A stretch of 64,000 nucleotides of DNA from Coemansia sp. RSA 487. Lineage: Eukaryota > Kickxellomycota > Kickxellomycetes > Kickxellales > Kickxellaceae. Location of the stretch: the NCBI GenBank assembly GCA_027577595.1, contig JANBRJ010000002.1:372001-436000 (forward strand). The letters are read 5' to 3'. The position numbers and the translations under genes are program-made. Shown here piece by piece: positions 10,339-21,275 of this stretch (position 1 is the first letter of the stretch; each line of letters begins with the position of its first letter). Below the pieces are notes generated by a model. That model did no database searches and was not told where the DNA came from. It was given only the letters and a program-made list of their open reading frames with translations.

Positions 10339-13300
10339 GGCTTCGTGATGTGTGGAATTATATGCGTTGTGGTTACAGTGTGCGAGAGAAAATAGGATAC
10401 CAGTAGCGGAGCTGATTTGCGATGAGCGACGCTGGTAAAAAGGTACCTAATATAGGCTGCAATAGTGACCAGTGATGGTTTAGAGTGACGGGTGACTGGC
10501 GACTGCTAGATGGATAGAGAAAAAGCGCAAATGGAGGTCTACGCTGAATAAAGGGGTATGAGCAAAGATCGGGTCGATATACGATTTAGTAAACAAAGAA
10601 TAGTGCAACAAAAACAATATGCATTAAAGGAGGGCAGCAGAAGAGAAGTGGGGTTTATGGCCAACAAATGCAACAGCTGCTGCATTTTAATACTCCCTCG
10701 CAAGCAGTATGTGTGTGAGGAGTACGTTCGCAATAAGTGTCACATAGGCAGTTCATTTCAGCAGAACATGTACCACAAGAAAAACAGTTGATATGTTTCT
10801 AGAGATGACGTACAGTGTGTAATAATGGATAAAGGCGGGTGGTGGTTGATGTGTTTGTAATAGCGTCAGTGATGCAAACGAAAGCCAGAAAAAACGAAAT
10901 CAAGAGTGCGAAAAAGGGTAATAGACAATGTGCAAGAGCGGAGGTAGAAAAATAAAAGCGAATAGAACGTGTGTTGCAAAAGGAAAAGTAGGAGTGAGAA
11001 ATATACAGACACAAATAAAAGGAAGCGAACAAGAGCAAGGTGCAATAAAGCAAGAAGAGAAAGCTTAACAGAAGCAGGAAGCTGGCAGCAAAGCATCAAG
11101 AGGAAAAGGCTTCCATTTTGCCAAGTAAAACCCAATTTGTAAGGCCGACGATTTGGAAAAAAAACGACCAAGCGGCGATCTGGCGGGTGCGGACAACATG
11201 GTGTGGTCCAGCCCATGTGTCACTCCAATTTGAAAGTAAATAATAGAGCGTTCTTTTGGCATCTCCTTTGTAGGGCTTTGCTTCTTACAGGCACACAAGC
11301 ACGATGTCGATCCACCCTTTCAAAACAGGGAAAGCAGGCGAAAAAAGGGAGAGAGGACAAGACGTGCATGCGTTTTTTTGCTAACTTTTACTCTTGCAAG
11401 CGAAGCCAGGTTTTAGAGCATCTCTTGCTCCAACTCTGTGCCAGTGAGCCATCAGCAACGGTTCGATTGTTGTGAGCCACAGCATAGGCACTCCAGCCAA
11501 ACATGAAATGCACACATCAAAAAACCTGACCAAACATTTCAGACACTTGAAAAAAAGGTCTATGGGCAAGATCACATTCAAAGTACATATCAGACTTACC
11601 AGTGAACACGATTTTGCAAATATCGACTATCGACAACAAGTTGGGACTGCTAGCGTAAGGCTCCGAGGACCTGATTACTATCCAGTGCTGCTGCTGCTGC
11701 TATCGTACGAAGTGCACACCGAACGATCGTTCTTATAGAGTATTTTTGTCGTTGAAGCTAATGATGGCTATAATGCTAATGCAAATAAGAGCCGCTTAGG
11801 AAATGCGAGATTAGATGCAGAGATGTTTTTTGTATGTATTCAGTCGTGGAGTCCAAAAGGATATAAATGATGGTATGTGCTCAAAGCGTCGGTAATAAGA
11901 AATACGAAAGGATGGAAGAAAACACGCACTTTGAAAAGAGGTGTTGCTAAACGTTGCTGCGGATAGAATGGGCCAGCAGAGACAAGGACAATGAATAGCG
12001 TAAAAAGGTTGTGAAAAGGTAAGGGAAGCGGGCCTCTAGGTTTATTCTTTTCTTTCGTTCTCCAGCATAAGCAAAGTTTGAGCCAGGACAATATCAATAT
12101 TGTTAGCTGGCAGCTTTGCGTGATTAGGTGGGTATTAAAGGGGTATCAGGTTATTTATGGCGGGGTGTAATTTGGGCGTAAAAGGAATTGGATGTGCGGG
12201 ATAAATTGTAGAGATGAAAGAAACTTCAAACGCTGTGCAATGAAGAAAGAAAAGGGTATAAATCGAGAGAGGCAAGGAACGTCCAGCGAGAAGAAGAATA
12301 AAACAGAACTGTAGAAACAAGGGAGCTTGTCGCAGTTATAAAGGGCATGCCAGGTGGAACCACGAACTCGAGAGGAGCTCAAACGCAGATTTTAGGGAGG
12401 TTGAACTAAGCAGTATGTAAAGGACAGGGTTTGCTGTTTTGGTAATGCCGCTTAGACTGCCTCACTAAATGCAACAAGTGCATCCAGCTAATCGCTGGAT
12501 TGAAAGGTAGTAAAATGTTTACATCTTTTCATGCCCAAATTGCTCGTTGACAAGAAAATATGACAATAAAGCCCAAAAAGGGGAGGGAGCACACAGCTTT
12601 GCCATTATTGTTTATTTTTCATGGGCCAAATATATGTAGTGGTGCCTGGAGACCGGGTAGACCAATATTCCTTGCGGTAGAACACAAAAAAGGGGGGTTT
12701 GTTGCTTACCTAGCTATCGAAGGACGGGGAGGGATGGTTTTTTCTGGCAATACTTGTTGACTGCAATTGGTTTGTACCGGATCTTGTGCGGTTGAACCAA
12801 GGAAAGGGGACGAGGGCAGTGCAAGAATGGAATGGGTCTCAATATGTATTCAGGTTGGGTTTCCAGATGCAGTAGCTCATTTATGTTCTACTGATAGGAT
12901 AATGCCCCAAATGCCCGTAGGTTTTCTATTTTCCTTTGTTTCTGGTGATATTCTATTCCGATACCGGTGGTGTCTGCGGTCCTCTAGCTATTAGCCAGCT
13001 GGTTATATGTATACGATATGGATGTTACACGCTAGTCTGCTATGTGATATTGTCTGTGCGGATCTGATTTGCCTAACGAGAAAACTGGCCTGTCGGGTTG
13101 TTGGGGGAGGAGGCGCTGTCAATGCCACGGCTTTTCTGTGGGAGGCAGAGAGAAAAATGCGATGACGACGACAAATGCGGCAACTTGAATGGGATTCTCC
13201 GCCACCAAACTAAATCGTTGCAGATGGGCTGTGAGTTTGTGTGGTTGCAGCTGGGAGTTGCTGGCAATGGAGATGAGGTTTCCAAAGCGCTTGTGGTTGT

Positions 13301-14832
13301 GGTACCAAGCGCAGGATCTAATAGATGTAGCTGATCTGCAAGTCAGGGGAGGGCTTGCAAACGTGTTCTGAACGTTTGGATAAATGTACACAAAAAGGTC
13401 CCTTGTCCGACTGGTTATTGACAATGAGCGGAAGCGGATGGGTTAGGAGAAAGGGGACTTGAAAGCGCTACAGGTTTTCGCAAGCTATTACTGTATTCTT
13501 TGGCTCTGCCGTAGTAAGCGGTCTAGATAGGCTTTCTGGTCTCGTTTTGATCCCTTTAGGGGTGTGAATCGGGGCTAATAATAACTTGCTTGGTAATATC
13601 AGCAAACGCGGGATATCGTGTCGGCTGTCAAGATATGCGCAAGCTAGAGAGAAAAAGTTTATAAAGTTTGTGGTATTCCAAATCAAAGCACGCTCGCAGA
13701 ACAGTGAAGAGCAGTGGATGCCAGACACGCAAAGAGAAAGGCAGGCAAAATTAAAGAGAAGATCTAAGTATGTTCGGGCAGTCCTACTATCTGAAGGAAG
13801 GAAAAGGAAGAGATCGAAACGTAGCAGGCAAAACCGCCAGGCTTTTTATAATCTTTAGAACCTTGGGGCCAAGGAAGGTAATGTCTTTCTTCCCCTGCCA
13901 TGGCTTGAAAATTTTGTATTCATGAGCCGACTGCAAAAAAAATATGTAGAGCGAGCTCTTTTCTGTTTAAACGTGGAATTCAAGGCTTGAGATAAAGTGG
14001 ACTGGGGGTGTGGAGTTACAAATTTTTTCTTTTGGCTGAGCTGTCTGTCCAAAAAGGGCACATGCAGAGCTGAATTGTTCAGTTTTTCTTTCATCACTTA
14101 CAGTCATAAATCGGATGCTGCCGCTGTTGATTCTTGATGTCTTGTTCTTCCAGAAAAATTCCCCTGTCTCGGGTCTCCTGGCCTTCAGGACTCTTTCTAG
14201 CCACTATAGTAGGATAGCACAGCTCGAACGGTTCCATTTGCGTACTGCACAGCGCTACTGAACGGAATGGATATTGCCATATGCATAACCGTTGTGCATA
14301 TTTAGATCAGCATCAGCATGACAAATTACCATGTGTAAAGCGTATTTTCCTATTGCTCATGCTTGGGATCCAACTTTTTTAATTATGTTTAGTTACAAGT
14401 GTAATGCGGCAGCCAGCACCTTAGAAATACAAATGTTTACTACTGCGCCCAGCACCAGATGCTATGAAAATGCTCGATGGGGGTCTACTGCTCTGTCTGT
14501 CTAGATGACGCTCTCTTGTTGTCTGAGCCGGATTGCCTGTTCTCCACCCTGTGGCGCGGCCCGAATTTCGAACAGGTGCTTTTATCGTCAAAGAGCACCG
14601 CCACAGCTGAATCACCTTTTCTTTTGGGTGGTGCTCAGTCAGCTATCACCACTCATTAATACCCTTTCCTAGACAGCAACAAAAGCAGCAACAACCAAAG
14701 AAATTGCCAATATTAGATAATTGTTCATTCTGCTTTATGATGTTGTTCTTTCTTTTGCGCATGTTCTCAAGTCCATTCATCTTATTCATGTGGAGCCAAC
14801 GACATACCCTTTTTGGTCCTTTATTTGATGTT
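10339..14832. other. Gene-poor stretch of 4.5 kb
   Basis: No ORF here has family resemblance or sustained coding composition, and no tRNA or known structured RNA was recognised. The part next to 10338 must include the cyclin B promoter, and the part next to 14832 the 3' end of the CFAP20 gene. Isolated donor-like hexamers (minus strand near 11594, 12710 and 14095) occur at about the frequency expected by chance. Confidence 0.5.
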
Positions 14833-15402
14833 TTAATTGTACAGTTTTAATTCGGATGGCAAGTCTTCTTCCGGTATCAATCGATCTGCGAAGAAAACAA
14901 ACCGCAACTGGGTGCTCGCATGGAAGCGGACACACAGTGTTTCTGTGTATCGCGTGCCATATGCACGCTTGGTCATCTGGGCCAAGTCAAATGTTAGGTG
15001 GTTCCATCCCTGATCCAGCCGTAACTGCAGTACACTCAGCTGTGGGTGGATCTGTGGTCTGCTCTCGTAATTAGCCGTCCAAAACGTTCTTGTCTGCCCC
15101 CGGTCGTCTAGCACCTCTACTTCAAAGCCGATTAGTTGGTTTGTGTTTTTCATTACCACGACCAAGTAAGGAAGCTTGATCGCTAGCGTAGAGGGGGGCT
15201 TGGGACAGGTTATAAACGTTTTGCTCAGCTCGCTGCCTTGAATGCTGAGAATAGGTGCACTGATTTCGTCATCATCACTAACAACCTTGATGCTAGAAGT
15301 GTCTGAGTCGCTTTGCTGCGTGCTTTCCCACAGCGCCAACGGATCTGTGCTCGCACTGTTCAACACAGTAAGGATACCCGACTGGTACACACCGCGCAGC
15401 AT
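14833..15402 (-). CDS. CFAP20 / Bug22 family protein
   Basis: Intronless, 189 aa; human CFAP20 has 193. In ciliates, algae and animals this protein sits at basal bodies and axonemal doublet microtubules, and a nuclear role has also been proposed. The match spans the whole chain. It opens LRGVYQSGILTVL where animals have FKNTFQSGFLSIL. It continues with TFITCPKPPSTLAIKLPYLV, the FEVEVLDDRG block, LRLDQGWNHLTFDLAQMTKRAYGT and the closing RLIPEEDLPSELKLY. I start at the ATG at 15402, not the frame's earlier Met, because homology begins exactly there. A Ser/Asp-rich insertion (QQSDSDTSSIKVVSDDDE) replaces the basic loop seen in animals. The spacer to STI1 is short (276 bp). Confidence 0.93.
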   Translation of the reverse strand: MLRGVYQSGILTVLNSASTDPLALWESTQQSDSDTSSIKVVSDDDEISAPILSIQGSELSKTFITCPKPPSTLAIKLPYLVVVMKNTNQLIGFEVEVLDDRGQTRTFWTANYESRPQIHPQLSVLQLRLDQGWNHLTFDLAQMTKRAYGTRYTETLCVRFHASTQLRFVFFADRLIPEEDLPSELKLYN

Positions 15403-15678
15403 GGCCTGGTGATTTCCACAAGTTTGATTTGTGCCGGAATGATGAAGGAAAAATAGTAGAGTATAAAGATCCCTTGAAATCTCGACTCGCTCGTCCTTTT
15501 TTAATCGCTTCAATAAACTGACTCGCGTCACTTTACACCTGCATTCCTTTAATTATGGTCCCCCTGCTTATACGAAGATCTGTAATTTCAGCTATTCAAG
15601 CACAGATATTTTCTACTACTGCTTTTTGATTGTGAAACCTAGATTAAAAAACGTAAAATTTTCCTCTTGGTTGGTTCC

Positions 15679-17498
15679 CTATCCCATGCGCACAATGCCG
15701 GCAGCCATCAGCTTGCGCAGGTTGCTGGCGACAGCGGGGTTTTTCAGGTGCTCACGAGCCGCACGGGGATCCGATTGCATCTGCTGGAGAATGTTCTGCA
15801 TGACAGGGTTGCCCAGAAGGCTGGCGATCTTGGGGTTCTCCTGTGCACGCTTCAGTGCCTCCTCTGGCGTAGTATTCGCGTTCTGCTCGTTGATTGCGCT
15901 GTAGCACTTGAACTCTAACCGGTCGATCTCGCCGCTGTTCTTCTTCTCCTTGTCCTGGGCCCTTGCCTCGTCCAGGGCGTCCATAGCCTCGGCGTACTCG
16001 CGCATTACGTAAAGCGCGTTGGCCTTGCGGATGTATCCCTTGATGAATGTGGGGTCGAGAGAAACACACGCATCGCAGTCCTTGAGCGCGTCGGGCAGGG
16101 CGCCAAGGTTAGTCAGACACGCTGCGCGGTTGGAGTACGCGCGCGGGTCATTCGGGTTGCGCTTGATAGCCTCGCTGTACTCCTTCTGGGCCTCAGGGTA
16201 CTTGCCGGCCTTGAAGAATTCGTTTCCGCGTTCGCGGGCCTCGTTGGCCTTGCCCTCATCGCGATACTCCTCCTCTTCGCGCGTCTTGCGGACCTTCTCC
16301 AAGGTGCGCAGCTTGGTCAAAATGTCGGCCGAGCGGTGCTCCGACAACGAGCGGTTGTAGTAATTAATGGCCTTGTCAAGATCGTCCTTTTTACTGTAGG
16401 CGCTTCCAATCCGGCCGAGGGCCTTTGCAATGTGGTTGTAGCCAGAGCGGTTCTCGCGGCCAACCTCGATGGCGCTTTCGCAGGTCTCTATGCATTCATC
16501 GTACTTGCCCATCTCAAAGTAGACAGCAGCTTTGTTGTTCCAGAAAGTGATGTCTGTCGAGTCGATCTCAATGGCCTTGGAGTAGTGCTCGAGCGCCTCG
16601 TCAAAGCTGCGTGCTTTGTACGCAGCATTGCCCTTGGCCTTGGCCTCAGCAGCCTCAGCCTTTTTGGCGGCAGCCTCTCTGTCCTCTTCCGTCTCCTCGA
16701 CTTCCATCTTCTCAGGCTCCTTGCTCTCGGGCTCGGGTTGTGGCGGTGGGGTGGAAACCGGCCTGGCTTTGGGTGCATCAGCATCGCCCGCACCTGGTGA
16801 CATCTGAGTGAATATGTCGCCCATTCCCATCAGGGTGAAGAGCGTCGTGATGATGCGCTGGTCGTCGTAATGGCTACCCATGCTACCTTTATTGTTCTTA
16901 ATGTCATTGATCTTCCTGACATACTCGGGGTCTGCCAAAAACGGCGAAAGCTTTGGGTTTGCAGCAATCTTTGCAAGCACATCGCCCTGGAAAACATCGG
17001 CCATCTTTGCGCCTACATCTTCCAGACCACCGCTTCCGACCTGGCGGTCCATTGCGCTCTCCACCTCGCTCAGTCCCTTCTTCAACAGCGCGCTGTTTGG
17101 GTCGTGCCTCAGTCCTGCCTCATATGTCTCGTGCGCATCGGTAAGCTTGCCGAGCCCAAAGAGCGCTGCACCCTTGCGGCTGTACCCCTTGGGCCAGTCT
17201 GGCTTGATCTCGATAGTCTTTTCGGCATCCTTCAGGGCCTCATCGTACTTCTTCAGCGATGACAGCGAAGCAGAGCGGTTCGAGTACAAAACATGGTTAG
17301 CTGGGTCTGCTTCGATAGCCTCGGTGAACAGCTTGATTGCCTCGTCGTAGTTCCCTGCGGCAAACGCTTCGTTTCCTTTAGCTTTGAGCTCGTTGGCCTA
17401 TACTGAAAGAAGAAAACTCGGCATTTTATTAGTCGAATGCAGCAAACGCTTTTGTTGTTTGCTAGGTAACAGTGGTGGCATATACTTACTGTAGACAT
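15679..17498 (-). CDS. Hsp90 co-chaperone Sti1 / Hop
   Basis: Links Hsp70 to Hsp90 for client transfer in the cytosol. Exon 1 is nine bases (17490-17498, ATG-TCT-ACA, donor GTAAGT). A 92-bp intron follows, and exon 2 (15679-17397) carries the rest, giving 575 aa. Domain order is as in yeast Sti1: TPR1 at the N-terminus (NELKAKGNEAFAAGNYDEAI), DP1 around the DVLAKIAANPKLSPFLADPE motif, a charged Pro/Glu-rich linker, TPR2A and TPR2B (KANEARERGNEFFKAGKYPE), and DP2 near the end (NPVMQNILQQMQSDPRAARE). The C-terminal LRKLMAAGIVRMG is typical. The exon 1 model is supported by phase and by the usual short N-terminus before TPR1. The gene is divergent from the MUB gene, with a 522-bp shared upstream region. 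Confidence 0.95.
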
Positions 17499-17663
17499 CT
17501 TGTCAGGTTCCAGAAATTGAGTAGAGAAATAGAGAAAAGTGAAGAAAAAAGCTGAATGGAAAACAAGACGAGACGACACAGCCTTTAAAAGTACAGTTGA
17601 AGAAAGCTGTAGAAATCGGTGGAACTCTTTCAATCTCCCTGCAACCAGTTAAGTTGGCTAAGC

Positions 17664-17673
17664 AGAAAGTTCA
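17664..17673. promoter_or_regulatory. Candidate heat-shock element upstream of STI1
   Basis: aGAAagTTCa is a two-unit inverted nGAAn/nTTCn core 166 bp upstream of the STI1 start. A second core (gTTCcaGAAa, about 17507-17516) lies just upstream of the start codon. STI1 is a known Hsf1 target in yeast. Two-unit sites are short and can occur by chance. Confidence 0.3.
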
Positions 17674-18020
17674 GAGGAGGGGGGAAAGTGGCAGACCAAA
17701 GAGACAATGGGGACGTTGGGTCAGGGGTTTGGCATTGATAGATCCTTTAAAGGGCCAGTAATTTCCACTGTTTTCAAGGAAGGGAAATCTGGGTTTCTAC
17801 TATAGGGCTTTAAAATACCTGTCGCATATTTTTGACAAGCGTGCACAAAGCGTAAAGCGCAAGAAAAACAGCACTTTATCAATTTTTCGCGCCCGCCGCT
17901 CTTTCCATTTCCGCCTGTGACCCTAATTTCTATTTTTGTTCGCCGCCAGTGCCTACTTTTATTATTGTATTGCTGCAATCTTTGGTATTTTCCAAGTCAA
18001 TTCTTGTTCGTTTATCCTTA

Positions 18021-18821
18021 ATGGCGACAGAGGTCGAATCCCCGACAGGCGGCAGCCAGCAGCAGCCCGCACACACAGAAACAGCAGCTGGCAGCACACC
18101 CACATACAGTGTACCCGACAGCGACAACCGGGCAAGCATAGACAGCAGCGTGCGGTCCTCTTCTGGAGGCGGCGGCACCAAGCTTACTGAAGACGAAATA
18201 GAAATTACATTCCTGATGCAAACGAGTGAGAGGGCCACACGGGTATTAAAAGTTGCGGACACAGCGCTGGATGCGAAGGAGAAGCTGTTGAAAGACTGGC
18301 CATCTCAGTTTGGTCCCCAGCCATCGTCGTCGCTGGAGCTAAAGTTCCTGTACAGCGGCCGCTACTTTGAAAACAGCCAGGTTCTGTCGTCAGTCCAGCG
18401 GTATAATGGGCATCCGACAGTTGTCCATCTAATCGTAAACTACAACCGACCCTCGCCCAAAGAAGGTATGTCTTTTTTTGCATGTACACAGACTTTGATG
18501 CACTACTCATCATATATCATGTCCAGACAACAGTATAATAGCAAAGCTGGGATTTTGCTTTGCATCGCATGCTATGCATGAGTAATGAGTAGTCGAGGCA
18601 TCAGCATGAAATCAAAGCAACTGATGCACATTGGCAAAAAGTGTTCCTGCTTATCCTTTTCTTTTCCATGATACAATGCACCAACCGCCATGGGCTATGG
18701 CTACTGACATCACACAATCTAATCCGGTTCTTATCCATTGCTAATTTTTCATGGTTGATTTGCAGCTGTAGCTAAAAAGGATACCAGCAAGGCGCCCAAA
18801 TGCACATGTGTCATTTTATGA
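18021..18821 (+). CDS. Membrane-anchored ubiquitin-fold protein (UBL3 / MUB type)
   Basis: Exon 1 is 18021-18465 (donor GTATGT) and exon 2 is 18766-18821 (acceptor TTTGCAG), with a 300-bp intron and a total of 166 aa. A low-complexity Ser/Gln/Gly-rich N-terminus of about 55 residues precedes a ubiquitin fold (about 60-145) with EIEITFLMQTSERATRVLKV, a Trp-containing KDWPSQFG helix end, LKFLYSGRYFENSQVL and TVVHLIVNYNRPSP. Exon 2 then gives KCTCVIL at the C-terminus, a CaaX-type signal with C163. The Leu in the last position favours geranylgeranylation. Animal UBL3 ends CCVIL. Without the intron the frame would run into unrelated sequence and lose the CaaX box, which strongly supports the splice. 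In animals and plants such proteins sit at membranes and recruit E2 enzymes or sort proteins into vesicles. Confidence 0.88.
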
Positions 18822-20061
18822 ATACACAGCGGCATGTGTGCCAGTCCACCACTCGATAGATCCGCTCTTGATCCAATACACGGCTGCTGGGTTTGCTTTC
18901 GGAGCACGATTCCTAGTACTGTTAAACGGAGTTGCATTCAACGTTAGCCCACGGATCCTTCTTGACTAGGGAGCAGCGCACTTTTCACAAGGGAACTCTG
19001 GCTCTAATGCTTTTTTCTTTCTTTCTCTCGCTCCCACTATATCTGTTTCTTTTTTCTTTTGCGACTATAGTTTCGGTCCCAGGTCCCACTTTTTTCTTTC
19101 TTTCTGTCATATTTTGTATGCTATCGGTATATTTAGTTTCTATTTTTCTCTTCTGGCTATCAACTATTGTAGATATCGCAAAAGTGAAGAAAATGTGCCA
19201 ATTTAATTACCAAGCTTTGATTTGTCTGCCAGCAAGGGAGATACATATCTGATAAATACAATGTCCAGACGCATTTTAATAGCTCCTGCTAACCGTACTT
19301 GTAATTTCTGATACGCAGGACTTGGCGGAAAATGCAATGATGGCCTAGATTCAATTTTCCTTTTGATTGCCAAGTTGATCATAATATATTATGCCTTTGG
19401 TCGCTAATCATATCCAACATTTAGACTTTGTAAATGCTGACGATCACAGACGATATAAGATAATCGGCACTTTCTATCCTATGAATGGCTGTTGCGATGT
19501 GCGCGTTTCTTGCCGCAGTTCTCCTTTGGCGTATCACTCCGATGCACGGTTAGTATCCAAAAGTTGATATTCTGTTTCTCACTTGACCAAATTCCGACAA
19601 CTGTAAACTTTGATAGCAAACAATATCAAAAACAGCTAGCCAACACAGTTTGTAGTTTTTTTAGTGGGGCATGCTCTGGTTGGATGTTTAATTTAGATGT
19701 CATCCTTCCATCCATGCAGATCATGTTTGTTTAGACAACGTAAATGTATGTTTCAAATCAAATGGAAGATCGCGTTGTTCAGTTTGCCCTTTGCGACTAT
19801 CATCTGCTACAGTAACTACAGCATACATCTTCAACATCTGTTTGGATAGCCAACACATTTGGCAAAATAGCAACCGATGTTGGAACTCATTAACATAGGA
19901 AAAATGGCTAAAGTTAAATAGGAATGCTTAGGACGACCATCGACCTCATCTTGCCGACATTTTTCTTCTTCCGTGTTTCAACTATATAGTGTTTTAGATT
20001 TCAAATCTTTAAAGTCTTTTTTATATTCCTCTAGTTAATTTCATTTGCAAACATCTTGATC
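18822..20061. other. Intergenic stretch without a recognisable gene
   Basis: AT-rich, with pyrimidine-rich tracts near 19005-19060 and 19085-19110. It presumably holds the MUB 3' UTR and the promoter of the secreted-protein gene; actatatagt near 19980 could serve as a TATA element for the latter. No domain or RNA gene was seen. Confidence 0.45.
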
Positions 20062-20934
20062 ATGCGTCGCTTCTCTGTGTATCTTGTTATTGCGGCCGTT
20101 CTTGGCATGGCAGCAGTCGGCAAAGCCGACGACTATGGAGGCAGCAACAACGACTACGGAAGCAGCAACAGCGAATATGGAAGCAGCAAGAACGACTACG
20201 ACAGCGGGAACAACGACTACAGCGCCAACAACAACGACTACAGTGTTGGAAACGACTACCAGAGCGCTCCGTACGAGGAAGATACCACAACCGTTGTGAT
20301 CGAGGGGTCGTCGCCATGCGAGCCGGTTGTGACGCCCATGTACCAGACGGTCATCGAGGATGTCGTCAACACCGTCATCCAGTACGACACTGTGGTTGTC
20401 CAGCAGACCCAAGTGCACTCGATTGTCGCGCAAGTCACCAGCGTCCAGATCGAAAGTGTTTCTGCCGAGCAAGACGCCGTCTACCAGGTGACCCAGACCT
20501 ACGTCTGCCCGCCGCCGCCCACCGTCACGGTCAACAACGTCAACACCCTCTGGGTCACCGAGACCGCCACCCCGACCCTGCAAGTGGTGCAGACACGGGT
20601 GCAGCCGCAGGTCGTTGTGCAGCAGGTGACCATGACCCAGCAGGTCGATCAGGTAGATGTCCAGACCCAGGTCATCCAGGAGCAGGCGACCGCTGTTGTC
20701 ACCACCAACGTGCACAACATGGTCCAGGTCGTTCAGGAGAACGTTGGCCAGGACCAGCTCACCACCGTCGTCGTTGTTCCAGACAGCGGCGCTGCTGGCC
20801 CATACGATAACCAGCCCAACGCTGCTCCTTACAACGACCATCCATATGCCACAAAGCCATATGCTTCTCAGGCATACGAAACCAAGCCATATGCTTCTCA
20901 GGGCTATGCGTCGTCTGCCGCTTATGGTAGCTAA
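20062..20934 (+). CDS. Secreted low-complexity surface-type protein
   Basis: 290 aa, intronless. The ATG at 20062 begins a typical signal peptide (MRRFSVYLVIAAVLGMAAVGKA), with likely cleavage before DDYGG. Three compositional blocks follow. The first is an Asn/Asp/Tyr/Ser-rich N-terminal segment with about seven imperfect NDYGSS-like repeats. The second is a central Val/Gln/Thr-rich region (for example VVVQQTQVHSIVAQVT), likely beta-rich, with two cysteines (near CEPVV and YVCPPPP). The third is a Tyr/Pro/Ala-rich tail in which KPYASQAYE and KPYASQGYA repeat. No transmembrane segment or evident GPI signal follows. The layout suggests an extracellular or cell-wall structural protein, but no family is recognised. 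Codon use is strongly GC-biased, consistent with high expression. Confidence 0.8.
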   Translation: MRRFSVYLVIAAVLGMAAVGKADDYGGSNNDYGSSNSEYGSSKNDYDSGNNDYSANNNDYSVGNDYQSAPYEEDTTTVVIEGSSPCEPVVTPMYQTVIEDVVNTVIQYDTVVVQQTQVHSIVAQVTSVQIESVSAEQDAVYQVTQTYVCPPPPTVTVNNVNTLWVTETATPTLQVVQTRVQPQVVVQQVTMTQQVDQVDVQTQVIQEQATAVVTTNVHNMVQVVQENVGQDQLTTVVVVPDSGAAGPYDNQPNAAPYNDHPYATKPYASQAYETKPYASQGYASSAAYGS

Positions 20935-21275
20935 ACATCCCTTTCATTAATTGTTACTCGCTTTTTTGACGCGCCTCTTCTTGGTTTGCTAAACCTTGAA
21001 CGGAGCATGGCGTATAGATGTTTAATCTCTCGAGAAGCCACTGAATAAGTCAGCCCCCGCTCTCTCGATTCTAGAGCAGTCTTTCTCCTACGTGTCTTTA
21101 GTTTCTACTTTTTCCCCTTTATTCTCACCAACATTGACATTGACCCCCTTCAATATCTATAAAAGTTTCCAGGGCGATGTAAGAAAAGAACCTTGAAAAA
21201 CAAATGTGTGCTTGGATTCTTGAAAATCAAAAAAGGGGGAAGGCGCATCTTCACTCGGTTGATATGTATTTGCCC

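Noticed and set aside
20041-20841. 266-aa minus-strand frame rich in Val/Asp/Gly opposite the secreted protein
   Set aside because: Its repeats are the mirror of the NDYGSS and V/Q/T repeats on the plus strand. The plus strand has the signal peptide and a proper start.
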